Positions 21,947-34,714 of a DNA stretch of 64,000 bases are shown here, piece by piece. Within the stretch, counting starts at the first letter, position 1. Each line of letters begins with the position of its first letter. The notes under the pieces were generated by a model. It was not told where the DNA came from. It saw nothing but the letters and a program-made list of their open reading frames with translations, and searched no databases. The stretch covers positions 37,889 to 101,888 of the forward strand of contig NW_019776151.1 of NCBI RefSeq assembly GCF_001039355.2. The letters run 5' to 3'. The translations under genes were made by a program, and so were the position numbers. Source of the stretch: Lingula anatina (lineage: Eukaryota; Brachiopoda; Lingulata; Lingulida; Lingulidae).

Positions 21947-22945
21947 AATTACAATAGGCTTGTTTTTTCCTAAAAATATTGGGCCTCACTGCAACATCCC
22001 ACTTACCTTCCATAGAAATGAGAAATGATAAAATGAGACAGCCAAATTACAATCACATACTTCTTACTTAAAGTCAAATAAAAAAGATCACTTTTCTGGT
22101 AGCCTGAAAGATATATGACATACATAAAACCTTTCATTGAAAGACTTCATATCTCCATTGAAAATGTGTAAGAGCTACTAAATCAGATACCATACTTACT
22201 TCACAGAGTATTGCTTCCCAGTGACATGCTTTCACCAATTCATAGTAGACATCCATGCTGAGTCTGGGTAGACATTCTTCTAGGACATCACTCCACTCCT
22301 CCTCCTCCTCATCTTTCTCTCCCTCCTCTTCACTGCCATGCCCCTTTAATCCACTGGAGCATACCTCCTCTTCATTATCCAGCTTCTTGGCCTTTTCTTC
22401 ATTATTACTCAAGGTCCTGGCCAGAAGTATTGCACACAGCTTCCAGGCCCAAAACTGCTTGTCAGGAGCAGCATGTGGATATTCCAAACCTTCTATGATC
22501 TCTCCTATGGTTTCTATGACTGGCCTGATGACATCTACACAACAAGGCAGTTCATATGTCTCCAAGTCAATGCCCTGTAATGAACAAAGCCTTTAAGGTG
22601 AACCTATTTAAAATTTTTTTTGTGATAATATTATTCGAACAATCCCAAAGCTGGGTGACACATAACAGGTGAAACAGACCTTTCAAACAATCTGGTTTGA
22701 ATCTTTAATTGTTGCCAGGAAGACAGGTGACAATTAAGGGACTGTTAAACAAACCAACTTGTTAATCATACTGAGTATAGCCAGGCGTATCATAAATGGA
22801 AAACTTCTGATTCAATAGTACCAACAAAATTCTTTTTGAGGAATATTTTACTCTTATATCTTTCCCCTTGTACTGTTAAGTTTACCTGTGATTTAATCAG
22901 CATGAAACTGCCATGTAGCACAGCCAGTTCTGGACAAAACTCCAT
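14365..22945 (-). CDS. GEMIN4: GEMIN4, SMN-complex component
   Basis: Fifteen coding exons: 22886-22945 (ATG), 22200-22574, 19589-20420, 19349-19403, 18979-19105, 18540-18698, 18229-18336, 17640-17891, 17238-17454, 16653-16759, 16327-16417, 15827-15954, 15459-15591, 14980-15122 and 14365-14628 (TAA). All junctions have GT..AG signals, and the lengths sum to 3,051 bases, exactly 1,017 codons; human GEMIN4 has 1,058 residues. Similarity to GEMIN4 runs the whole length: LAVLHGSFML at the N-terminus, FNRLTTAGK and QYAVVNNGQTQLITQLLKS in the middle, LPADEW and LPNCLMSEW near the C-terminus, and QTLLKKLL at the end. GEMIN4 works with GEMIN3/DDX20 in the SMN complex, which loads Sm proteins on snRNAs. 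An acidic run of Glu/Asp (exon 2, about residues 85-105) is extra. Exons 3 and 4 appear again at 20941-21773 and 20700-20754 because contigs were not merged. Confidence 0.93.
17153..17170. repeat. Short (AT)n microsatellite
   Basis: A run of AT dinucleotides in the intron between GEMIN4 exons 9 and 10. Confidence 0.85.
19187..20535. repeat. Unmerged contig overlap, left copy (1.35 kb)
   Basis: This block is repeated almost exactly at 20537-21886, directly after the N at 20536. It holds GEMIN4 exons 3 and 4. The right edge of the block is the end of one contig, and the sequence after the N starts at its left edge. Confidence 0.9.
20537..21886. repeat. Unmerged contig overlap, right copy (1.35 kb)
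   Basis: Second copy of 19187-20535. It differs by rare substitutions and single-base indels. One indel is an extra T in the exon-3 copy (21038-21042 region), which shifts the frame and reaches a stop a few codons later. Confidence 0.9.
20700..21773 (-). pseudogene. False duplicate of GEMIN4 exons 3 and 4
   Basis: Copies of exon 3 (20941-21773, 833 bp) and exon 4 (20700-20754). The exon-3 copy has one more T than 19589-20420, so its frame breaks after HADISRK. The copy sits at a contig end beside an N and is best read as the same locus sequenced twice, not as a gene duplication. Confidence 0.85.
21890..21943. repeat. (GT)n(GA)n microsatellite
   Basis: About six GT units followed by about twenty GA units, in the intron between GEMIN4 exons 2 and 3. 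Confidence 0.95.
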
Positions 22946-24362
22946 CTTGTTCTATCTGGAAAAATGAAGGTTTATATGATATTATACAATTATGATGTAT
23001 ATTAACTGCTATCATTCTTGAAAGAGTAACCATCTCCATTCTTCTAAAATTGTTAAACAAGTTTTTACATGCATATAAATTTAATAATTTGTATCTGCAA
23101 AGCGCAAACTGCTTTTACAACTTTTAATTTTAAATTTGGAATATTTTGATGACATTCAGTGATGTATTAATTCAATAAATGTATTTCAAATGCACACCTT
23201 TCTTCAGACTAATAACATTGGACTATTCATAAAAATGATGTATAAATTAGTCATAATTTCCCAACCATGAAATCTACAATATAATCAGGTCCGAGATCTC
23301 CGTCTTTCCAAATGACAAGGTTACATGTTAGCAGCACATATAAAAGTTCACCCCTAGAACACACTATATATAATTACTTAGAGATTTGGCATGTCTGAAT
23401 CCATAATTTTGTTGTCATTCTTCTTAATACTTTAAAGACATTTAAAAGAAGACACAAAAGTTAATTGCAATCAAGAAACATATCACAAAGTGCCAAGAAT
23501 TCACAGATACTGGATAATGCACTTTACAGGTCAGTCTACAATTTGATAATGCATTTGATATCCCACGTCAAAAAAAATTAATCTAGACATTGCATGACCA
23601 AAGCTTGATTACAAGACAATTTCCACCTAAACTGGAATCTGGATATAGGTAGATAGGCTGTCTAATACATGGTTACACCACCCTACTAGATATGTTCACC
23701 AGTCATGCTGAAAATGACACCTTGGTAGACTGAACCTCTGCATACTGGCACAGATAAGTGGGAATTCATATCATCCAACCAGAAACAATATACGGTGGGC
23801 AGAATTGTCCTGCTATATCGTTGAAAACAGGTGCATAAATTTAGTAGTAATTAAGAGTAAGCATAACTAAAGTACACAATGAAAACGAATCAGAGTTAAT
23901 GGGGTGGGGGGGTGCAAAAGTACCAAAAATCCAAAGCTAAGTTGAATATACCACCTCCAATTATCACTTTGTAACACAAAGAAATGCAATAAATTGCGTA
24001 TGACCCACTGAACAAGTAATTATTGAGAATATAAACTGTAAAAACGTACGAAAGTGTCACGCAAGAGCGACGCACGTGTTGACTCGGGTTACATAGAAAA
24101 CCAAGATTGAGGGCAATATTTCAAATAAGCATAGAAAATGTTACATCAAATTGATAAGAATACAAAACACATAGCGAATATCAAAAAATGTTCTTCATGC
24201 ATGAAATTATATATTCTTGGCCATATTGGATACATATTATTTATGAAGAACATCTGAATATCATAATTTTGTTCCGGCCGTCATAATCTTAAATAGATGT
24301 GTGTCGTCATCAGTTCCCGCTCGACCACTGTCGTAAACAACGTGTAGTCAGAAGCTCCAGAG
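22946..24362. promoter_or_regulatory. Head-to-head interval between GEMIN4 and the 88-codon gene
   Basis: No coding exon seen. The stretch at about 24045-24350 is locally richer in CpG than its surroundings (for example GAGCGACGCACGTG and TTCCCGCTCGACC). It is nearly unchanged between the two copies of the region (24 kb and 30 kb). A shared promoter for the two divergent genes is inferred, not shown. A short unique spacer at about 22946-23980 lies outside the duplicated block. Confidence 0.4.
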
Positions 24363-27300
24363 ATGAAAATCAAGTTCTCATTGAGACAACTTAAACAGGT
24401 AAAAATTTACAATTTAGATGAGGGTGAAAATATTTGATCTACCATTTAAGGTTGTTTTTAGCGGTATGTTAATATTTTGTAGCTTTTGTTCATTGTGAGA
24501 CCACTTCGTTGTTCGGTGAATGAATCAGGGGTCAACCGCAATGTCACTGCGCGACGGTGAACTTCGTAATGTTTGACAATAAACGTCTTTCTTAGCAGTC
24601 TGTATGTTGATTTTAAATTAATGTTTGCAATGAGTATGCTGTAAAGTTTGTTTGGATGACTATTCACAGACTCTTGTGGGGGTGTCGGCCAATTTTTGCA
24701 TTCGGATTTGGGTGTATTTTTTAAAAGTAAAATCAGCTGATCGCAGAATTACTGAAAGTGAAATAGAGTTTTGAGTGTAATTATGGACAAGTGTATTGCT
24801 AAACATCATAGCCTTGAATGTCAGTGCATTAAAATATAATGAATCCCCTTTTCATTGATTGGAATTGGATTTAGTGAAAAATTCTATTAATACATATGGG
24901 AAATTTTACCTTCATGGAGGAAAAACACTAATGATTAATGATAGGGGTGATTTACCGAGATTGATTTCTCTGCATTTTTAACAGTAGGTAACATCAAATT
25001 TCATATCCGTGTTTGCCTGTATGCTCCCTCCTCTCCAAAATTACTTTAAAATTTTTTTCACAGTTTATCTTTAGCACAAATGATGATAAAAAAAGTTCTA
25101 TTTCAATTACTATAGGAAGGCATTGCCTGGAGGGGTTTTCCTTATTTGTAAACATTCTCCATTTGCGTCACTCTGTATGCCTTTAGATAGCAGAGGAGCT
25201 TTGATTTCATTATATGGTTTTATTAGCACCTGTGTATTGAGTCTAGGAACTGTTGTACACGAGCAATTAATCTCCTGACCAAATGGAAGCCTCATATATA
25301 TATATATATTCACTCCCCCGTGCTTCATATAAAATTGGTATAACTATGCTGCTAATAGGAACGGCTTGTTCCAGCCATTCATGATAGTGATTCAAGTTGT
25401 CTTTAAACTTCAGGGCCGACTTAAGATATATTAAGCTAATAACATTCCAGACGATAACCTGGCTGCACTGTGAAAACGTGATGAAAGTTAAAGAAGTATT
25501 AGGAGCTTTCTGCTGATGTGGTAATCTTGTAAATTCTTAACTCAGGCAGCTAAGCTGTACATAGCAGGAGAAAGCTTCCATTTACTTTTATAACTTTTAT
25601 CCAGAGTTTTCAAAGTCAAACCTAGTTATTTATAATCTACCTGTATAGATGGATGTTCATCAGTCTACCTGGTATAGAGTACATTCTTTGAAAGAAAGGG
25701 GGAGGGGGGCAAGATCTCCATTAGATAACTGTGAAATTGTGTAGGTTCAATCAATCATTTTTACATGTCAGATATAGTACTTCAGGAACTTCATATTGGA
25801 AAAAACGGAAATGTCACTTGGAAGTATCTTCAAGCTTGATTTGTGATGAAAAATTTGAAAAAAATCTGATTTTATTGGATAAATTAGACTTGATGATGTG
25901 ATTACATTAGTAGCTCATTGGTTTTTATAATTCAGCTATCTAAATGTTTTAACTTCATTAACTATATGCCCTGAAATGTGATCCCCAAACAAGCACTTGC
26001 CATGCCTCCACTCCCTAACATTTTTCTTAGTCTAAGAAAACAGCACCTGGCAGGTGGAACGGCAGGTGAACACTGAGAGAAGGCTAGACGTTGGCTCCTT
26101 TCCAGGTCTACACCCCCAACAAAATAGGTATATATTAGCCAGCTACCTGGAAAATCTTGACTTGGTGATCTTTTATTGCTAAACTGAGTCAAGGCTTGGC
26201 TTACTTATCGGTCTTTTTATAAATAAAGTACTTATTTTTAAAAAAGTTAAATTGATTCTGGCCTGTAGTATTATTGGTGCTTTTAGACATATGTTCTTCA
26301 TTATGTAATGATTCATTTAAAAATCTTTAAAAGGTTTCTTGTTTTTAATTACATATTCTCCAAATTTGAAAATACCATTTAAGTGAGTCCATAGGGAGTA
26401 TATATGTACATTATGTTGGTCATAAGTGTTGAGGTTTGTGGTTTCAGCAACATGTCATATTTCACATCACAGTGACCACCTGCTGAAATCAAAGGCCCTG
26501 TTTAGTAATAGGTTCTGTTTTAATATTCTCAACCTCCCCCTCAAAAACCCATACTATTACGTTAATTGTAGCTAGGGCCAGTATTTTGTCAAAAATACAG
26601 TAAACCTTTTATTGCAAAAATATAGAAATATTACCACCTCGCTGTCAAATTTGCATTTTTTCCATCAACATGAGCCTCTTTGTCATTTGGTATGCATGTT
26701 ATGCACTCATTGCATGAGTGAATTGTTAGGAGAGAGGATAGAGAGGTTTTCCTAGTATATAATACATGTATAATAATATATATGCAGTCATTGACTCAAT
26801 ACACAGATCATGTCTGTTATGTTGTCTCTGCTCCTTTGACATCAACAACTTGTTTTGGCTTTCTGTAATCTGGTTGGAAATAGATAAAGATAGGACAGAC
26901 GTCAAATTAATCTGGTGAACACCTCGAAGTGTTTCTGTTTTGATACATTTCATGATATCGTGAATAATATTTACAGTATGTCTTTAAGCAACATGAACTG
27001 ATGTCACCCTTTTTTGTGCTGCACACCTCCACAAAGTCGCTTCAAATTTATTTACTAGTAGATAACTACGTTTCTTAACGCGCATTTTGGTTTCAATAAT
27101 TTTGTATAAAAATGCAATCAGGGTGATCAATTATATAATATTATTGTTACATTATTGGTTTATTGTTTTTAATATATTTATCTCTATAAAGGTTTTTGTG
27201 TGAATTTTTTTTTGTGTATCTGAATGAATTGTAAAACCACTTCTACTGCCGTGTATACTGTGGCTTCTGTGTTGAATTACCTCAGTATCTCAATGACAAT

Positions 27301-28754
27301 TATCATTTACATCAAGGTACAATTGCTCTTTTGAACTTCATTGCGTCAATGCACACCTTGTTCTGGCAAAGTTGTATTGCTTTTTTTCTCTCAAAATTGT
27401 CTGGTGTACCAGATCTTTTAAAACCAGCAGATTTTTCTGCATAAAAATAACAGGGAGACATGTTCAGAATTTATTATGATTCACTTTTTTGTCTAATGTG
27501 AACTTTTTGGACTTTTTTTTCATTTTTTCATTGTTGGAGGGGAGAGGGCTTTATCCTATATACTTTATTTATATATTTTTCTTTTCGTTGTTGAAAGCCA
27601 CAGTTTACCAGCAGCCAGGTAGGAGTGGTTCCATAATTGGAGCCAGTTGTTCTGCCATGTTTATTTCTTGCAGAAATCTTCCGGGAACAGTTGACCCTGA
27701 CTCTCTAGCAGAGCTCATCTCGGGTTCTTTCTCTTATAGAAGTTTGGTATGCTTCAAGCAGGCCTACATTCAACGTTCTGGAGTAGGGTTGCCTTACTAT
27801 CATTAAATATAATACTTGAAATCTTCAGCAATAGATCTTTTATAAATATTTGCACTGAAAAAATCAAAAGTCTCAATTTGTGAAGTATCCAATCAATTTA
27901 AATTTAAAGGTATATGTAGTTTTCAACATTTGAATTAATGATTTTTTTGACACTTTGAATTAATTTATTTTACAATTTTACACTTTTTAATGGCGGATAT
28001 TAGGCTTGGGACTCTTAAAAATTACTGTCAAAAAGGAATTATCATTTTGGTATATTAGCAACTGTTTGAAAAAGAAAAGCTATTTGTAACAGTTTTGTCT
28101 TTTAAAATTTGGCAACCCTACACATAACTTTTCCATCTTATTTTGAATTCAATAATCAAATTTTATCATTACTATTAATTAAACTATTACATATCAAATA
28201 CATGCTTGCATACTGTAACTCACACTGCTTTGATTAGTTTATCACATTGTGACTACAACTGTTATATCCTGTAGACTTCACATTTTAAGTAATATGACAT
28301 AATTAAGGAGCTACTTAAGTTCATCTAAATAATTTTTTTGTTTGCAAAGCTCATTTTTAAAATTGGCTTTTATTACCTCATGAACAGTAAACAAAGTTAT
28401 CTCAATCAAACAATGATACCCAAATTGGCTGTACTACATTATTGACAAATTTCAATATTCAACATTTTTTTATCTTTATTTAAATGCAGACAAACATTTA
28501 CTAGTAAGTACAGTGGTTAAAAAATCATAAAACCCTTGTTACAAGTCACATATCAACTCCAACTTTAAGTGGGCTTTGCCAAACAAATGTCACGGCAGAC
28601 AGATTAACAGAGAAAATATTTTTATTTCCAGTTGGATGGCCGTAGGAGTTTTTCAGCCATCAGTGTAGGAGAAACTGGTGCTACTTGCCTGCACCTTGAT
28701 AAGTGTGGGTTTTCCCAGTCAACACTAAACAAATCACTACCTCTCCGTGAATAA
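24363..28754 (+). CDS. Unrecognised 88-residue protein, four exons (left copy)
   Basis: Four exons with GT..AG signals join in phase: 24363-24398 (ATG, MKIKFSLRQLKQ), 26031-26065, 27674-27746 and 28632-28754 (TAA). The total is 267 bases, 89 codons with stop. The last exon encodes LDGRRSFSAISVGET and GATCLHLDKCGF. Exon 2 has two donors 12 bases apart (after 26053 and 26065); both keep the frame, so four residues are optional. The last exon is followed 5 bases after the stop by a good donor (AAGGTAAAT), so the transcript may continue into an untranslated exon. Exons 3 and 4 are identical in the two allelic copies while the introns differ, as expected for functional sequence. No transmembrane segment or known domain is seen. 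I do not recognise the protein. It is divergent from GEMIN4. Confidence 0.5.
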
Positions 28755-28800
28755 CCAAGGTAAATTAATATGATGTTCACATATAGCCACCTTTTTCAAT

Positions 28801-28803
28801 CAT

Positions 28804-28838
<35 letters not shown>

Positions 28839-28843
28839 TTTGT
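28801..28843. repeat. (TTTA)n microsatellite, left copy
   Basis: About ten TTTA units. The same repeat occurs at about 34672-34714 in the second copy of the block. Confidence 0.95.
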
Positions 28844-30251
28844 TGATAAATTTGTCATTGATGTTGTTCTAAATTTTAGTTTTGCCAATTAATTTTTGGT
28901 TAGTTTTAGGTTAAAAGCAACCTTATCCAAAATTGGAACAAAATTCTCAGTCCCAAAGTGTCAAAGTTATGCAATCTTCTGTGTTTTGTTCAGTGCTTGA
29001 GCTTGTTATAGATATCTATATATATGTAAATATATATAAGGTTTTCAGCTGTATGCTCACACTCCTATTGTTCGGCCTACATGGGTTCCTTACTAGTAGG
29101 TATAGAGCACTGGATGATTACTAAGCAGTAATTTTATCGATCTTTTTCCTTGTTCGCTGGCACGTAATATGCTGTACAATTATTCAGGTATTTTCTGATT
29201 GCAAAAGTGCATTGATGTTGCTTCATGAAATCAATAATGCCATATCATTATATTGCCAAGTCATTTGTTTTGACATTTGTTGGTTTAATTTAAAATTCGG
29301 CTGTAGTGATTCAGAAAATACAGAGCTGTCTGGAACAACCTAAAATCAGTTTTTACGGGACAAATCCCAGGTTTATACTGAAAATGTATTTGTAGCTTAA
29401 TCATGTAGCCTATGTATACGGAGAAGGGATCAATGATAAAGAATACTTAGGTTAGTAGACCTATGGTTAAATGAACCACAAGGAGGAACCGTGACATGCA
29501 AGGAGACTGCAGATGTGCGAAAGGACATTGTAAGGGCATTTCAATATCAAAATAAAAAGGGTAAATGGGTGCGGCAAATCAGCTGCAAGGAAGAAAAAAC
29601 AACCCTTCACCCTTGGTTGTGCCTTTGTGCTGGGTATTGCCAAAACTAATAACTGTGTGTAAATAATCCTATTGTGGCCATTGACCAGCTATTGGCAGAC
29701 CCGATCACATCCACTATGACTGAAGCATTTATATATAGCCTAGGCAATTAGAATGGGCTTTGTAATAATGCATCCTTGTAGGAAGAGCGGGAAATCGGTG
29801 GAATTTTCCAGAGCGTCTGACAGTCTGGGTTAGGAACCTTGATTCATTGCGTAGATTTTTTTTTTTTTTNAAATGCAATAAATTGCGTATGACCCACTGA
29901 ACAAGTAATTATTGAGAATATAAACTGTAAAAACGTACGAAAGTGTCACGCAAGAGCGACGCACGTGTTGACTCGGGTTACATAGAAAACCAAGATTGAG
30001 GGCAATATTTCAAATCAGCATAGAAAATGTTACATCAAATTGATAAGAATACAAAACACATAGTGAATATCAAAAAATGTTTTTCATGCATGAAATTATA
30101 TATTCTTGGCCATATTGGATACATATTATTTATGAAGAACATCTGAATATCATAATTTTGTTCCGGCCGTCATAATCTTAAATAGATGTGTGTCGTCATC
30201 AGTTCCCGCTCGACCACTGTCGTAAACAACGTGTAGTCAGAAGCTCCAGAG

Positions 30252-33200
30252 ATGAAAATCAAGTTCTCATTGAGACAACTTAAACAGGTAAAAATTTACA
30301 ATTTAGATGAGGGTGAAAATATTTGATCTACCATTTAAGGTTGTTTTTAGCGGTATATTAATATTTTGTAGCTTTTGTTCATTGTGAGACCACTTCGTTG
30401 TTCGGTGAATGAATCAGGGGTCAACCGCAATGTCACTGCGCGACGGTGAACTTCGTAATGTTTGACTATAAACGTCTTTCTTAGCAGTCTGTATGTTGAT
30501 TTTAAATTAATGTTTGCAATGAGTATGCTGTAAAGTTTGTTTGGATGACTATTCACAGACTCTTGTGGGGGTGTCGGCTAATTTTTGCATTCGGATTTGG
30601 GTGTATTTTTTAAAAGTAAAATCAGCTGATCGCAGAATTACTGAAAGTGAAATAGAGTTTCGAGTGTAATTATGGACAAGTGTATTGCTAAACATCATAG
30701 CCTTGAATGTCAGTGCATTAAAATATAATGAATCCCCTTTTCATTGATTGGAATTGGATTTAGTGAAAAATTCTATTAATACATATGGGAAATTTTACCT
30801 TTATGGAGGAAAAACACTAATGATTAATGATAGGGGTGATTTACCGAGATTGATTTCTCTGCATTTTTAACAGTAGGTAACATCAAATTTCATATCCGTG
30901 TTTGCCTGTATGCTCCCTCCTCTCCAAAATTACTTTAAAATTTTTTTTCATGGTTTATCTTTGGCACAAATGATGATAAAAAAAAGTTCTATTTCAATTA
31001 CTATACTAGTAGGAAGGCTTTGCCTAGAGGGGTTTTCCCTTATTTGTAAACATTTTCCATTTGCGTCACTCTGTATGCCTTTAGATAGCAGAGGAGCTTT
31101 GATTTCATTATATGGTTTTATTAGCACCTGTGTATTGAGTCTAGGAACTGTTGTACACGAGCAATTAATCCCCTGACCAAATGGAAGCCTCATATTTTCA
31201 CTCCCCGTGCTTCATATAAAATTGATATAACTATGCTGCTAAATAGGAACGACTTGTTCTAGGCATTCATGATAGTGATTCAAGTTGTCTTGAAGCTTCA
31301 GGGCGGACTTAAGATCTATAAAGGTAATAGCATTCCAGATGATAACCAGGCTGCACTGTGAAAACGTGATGAAAGTTAAAGAAGTATTAGGAGCTTTCTG
31401 CTGTACTGCCAATCTTGTAAATTCCTAACTCAGGCAGCTAAGCTTTACATAGCAGGAAAAAGCTTCAATTTACTTTTATAACTTTTATCCAGAGTTTTAA
31501 AAGTTAAACCTAGCTATTTATAATCTACCTGTATAAATGGATGTTCATCAGTCTACCTGGTATAGAGTTCATTCTTTGAAAGAAAGGGGGAGGGAGACAA
31601 GATCTCCCTTAGATAATTGTGAAATTGTGTAGGTTCAATCAATCATTTGCACATGTCAGATATAGTACTCCAGTAATGTCAAATTGGAAAAAATGGAAAT
31701 GTCACTTGGAAGTATCTTCTAGCTTGATTTGTGATGAACATTTTGAAAAAAATTCATATTTTATTGGATAAATTTGACTTGATGATGTGATTACAGTAGC
31801 TCATTGGTTTTTATTATTCAGCTATCTAAATGTTTTAACTTTATTAACTATATGCCCTGAAATGTGATCCCCAAACAAGCACTTGCCATGCCTCCACTCC
31901 CTAACATTTTTCTTAGTCTAAGAAAACAGCACCTGGCAGGTGGAAGGGCAGGTGAACACTGAGAGAAGGCCAGACGTTGGCTCCTTTCCAGGTCTACACC
32001 CCCAACAAAATAGGTATATATTAGCCAGCTACCTGGAAAATCTTGACTTGGTGATCTTTTATTGCTAAACTGAGTCAAGGCTTGGCTTACTTATCGGTCT
32101 TTTTATAAATAGAGTACTTATTTTAAAAAAAGTTAAATTGATTCTGGCCTGTAGTATTATTGGTGGTTTTAGACATACGTTCTTCATTATGTAATGATTC
32201 ATTTTAAAAATCTTTAAAAGGTTTCTTGTTTTTAATTACATATTCTCCAAATTTGAAAATACCATTTAAGTGAGTCCATAGGGAGTATATATGTACATTA
32301 TGTTGGTCATAAGTGTTGAGGTTTGTGGTTTCAGCAGCATGTCATATTTCACATCACAGTGACCACCTGCTGAAATCAAAGGCCCTGTTTAATAATAGCT
32401 TCTGTTTTAATATTCTCAACCTCCCCCTTAAATTAACCCATACTATTATGTTAATTGTAAATACAGTAAACCTTTTATTGCAAAAATATAGAAATATTAC
32501 CACCTCGCTGTCAAATTTGCATTTTTTCCATCAACATGAACCTCTTTGTCATTTGGTATGCATGTTATGCACTCATTGCATGAGTGAATTGTTAGGAGAG
32601 AGGATAGAAAGGTTTTCCTAGTATATAATACATGTATATATATGCAGTCATTGACTCAATACACAGGTCATGTCTGTTATGTTGTCTCTGCTCCTTTGAC
32701 ATCAACAACTTGTTTTGGCTTTCTGTAATCTGGTCTGAAATAGATAAAGATAGGACAGACGTCAAATTAATCTGGTGAACACCTCGAAGTGTTTCTATTT
32801 TGATACGTTTCATGATATCGTGAATAATATTTACAGTATGTCTTTAAGCAACATGAACTGATATCACCCTTTTTTGTGCTGCACACCTCCACAAAGTCGC
32901 TTCAAATTTATTTACTAGTAGATAACTACGTTTCTTAACGCGCATTTTGGTTTCAATAATTTTGTATAAAAATGCAATCAGGGTGATCAATTATATCATA
33001 TTATTGTTACATTATGTATTGGTTTATTGTTTTTAATATATTTATCTCTATAAAGGTTTTTGTGTGAATTTTTTTTGTGTATCTGAATGAATTGTAAAAC
33101 CACTTCTACTGCGGTGTATACTGTGGCTTCTGTGTTGAATTACCTCAGTATCTCAATGACAATTATCATTTACATCAAGGTACAATTGCTCTTTTGAACT

Positions 33201-34625
33201 TCATTGGGTAAATGCACACCTTGTTCTGGTAAAGTTGTATTGCTTTTTTTCTCTCAAAATTGTCTGGTGTACCAGATCTTTTAAAACCAGCAGATTTTTC
33301 TGCATAAAAATAACAGAGAGTCGTGTTCAGAATTTATTATGATTCACTTTTTTGTCTAATGTGAACTTTTTGGACTTTTTTCCCCGTTTTTTCATTGGGA
33401 GAGGGGGGAGGTAGATATCCTATATACCAGTAGTTTATTTATATATTTTTCTTTTCGTTGTTGAAAGCCACAGTTTACCAGCAGCCAGGTAGGAGTGGTT
33501 CCATAATTGGAGCCAGTTGTTCTGCCATGTTTATTTCTTGCAGAAATCTTCCGGGAACAGTTGACCCTGACTCTCTAGCAGAGCTCATCTCGGGTTCTTT
33601 CTCTTATAGAAGTTTGGTATGCTTCAAGCAGGCCTACATTCACTAGCCTGGAGTAGGGTTGCCTTACTATCATTAAATATAATACTTGAAATCTTCAGCA
33701 ATAGATCTATTATAAATATTTGCATTGAAAAATTCAAAAGTCTCAGTTTGTGAAGTATCCAGTCAATTTAAATTTAAAGGTTTGTGTAGTTTTCAACATT
33801 TGAATTAATAATTTTTCGACACTTTGAAGTAATTAATTTTACAATTTTACACTTTTTAGTGGCGGATATTTGGCTTTGAACTCTTAAAAATTACTGTCGA
33901 AAAGGAATTATCATTTTGGTATATTAGCAACTGTTTGCAAAAGAAGAGCCATTTGTAACAGTTTATCTTTTAAAATTTGGCAACCCTACGCATAACTTTT
34001 CCATTTTATTTTGAATTCAATAATAAAATTTTATTATTACAATTAATTAAACTATTACATATCAAATACATGCTTGCATACTGTAACTCACACTGCTTTG
34101 ATTAGTTTATCACATCGTGACTACAACTATTATATCCAGTAGATTTCACATTTTAAGTAATATGACATTATTAAGGAGCTACTTAAGATCATCTGAATAA
34201 TTTTTTTGTTTGCAAAGCTCATCTTTAAAATTGGCTTTTATTATCTCATGAACAGTCAACAAAATTATCTCAATTGGAACAATGTTACCCAAATTGGCTG
34301 TACTACATTATTGACAAATTTCATTATTCAACTTTTTTTATCTTTATTAAAATGCAGGCAAACAGTTAAGTACTAATACAGTGGTTAAAAAATCATAAAA
34401 TCACCCTTGTTACAAGTCACATATCAACTCCAAATTTAAGTGGGCTTTGCCAAACAAATGTCACGGCAGACAGATTAACAGAGAAAATATTTTTATTTCC
34501 AGTTGGATGGCCGTAGGAGTTTTTCAGCCATCAGTGTAGGAGAAACTGGTGCTACTTGCCTGCACCTTGATAAGTGTGGGTTTTCCCAGTCAACACTAAA
34601 CAAATCACTACCTCTCCGTGAATAA
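30252..34625 (+). CDS. Second (allelic) copy of the 88-residue gene
   Basis: Exons 30252-30287, 31917-31951, 33544-33616 and 34503-34625 repeat the left copy with all splice sites kept. The one coding change seen is in exon 2, where an Asn codon becomes Lys (GRWN to GRWK). This is most likely the other haplotype of the same gene, not a paralogue, because it lies in the unmerged overlap that follows the N at 29870. Confidence 0.5.
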
Positions 34626-34671
34626 CCAAGGTAAATTAATATGATGTTCACATATAGCCACCTTTTTCAAT

Positions 34672-34674
34672 CAT

Positions 34675-34709
<35 letters not shown>

Positions 34710-34714
34710 TTTGT
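34672..34714. repeat. (TTTA)n microsatellite, right copy
   Basis: Allelic counterpart of the repeat at 28801. Confidence 0.95.

Larger units (their letters stand above)
23982..29869. repeat. Unmerged haplotype/contig overlap, left copy (5.9 kb)
   Basis: The block starting AAATGCAATAAATTGCG at 23982 starts again right after the N at 29870. The two copies align end to end, with substitutions and small indels concentrated in introns. They are probably two alleles. Confidence 0.9.

Noticed and set aside
22255-22596. 113-codon plus-strand frame rich in Ser
   Set aside because: It is the antisense of the acidic GEMIN4 exon 2; the Ser runs reflect complementary Glu codons.
25962-26192. 76-codon minus-strand frame (and 31848-32078)
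   Set aside because: It overlaps exon 2 of the plus-strand gene, has no splice or family support, and is conserved only because the two copies are alleles.
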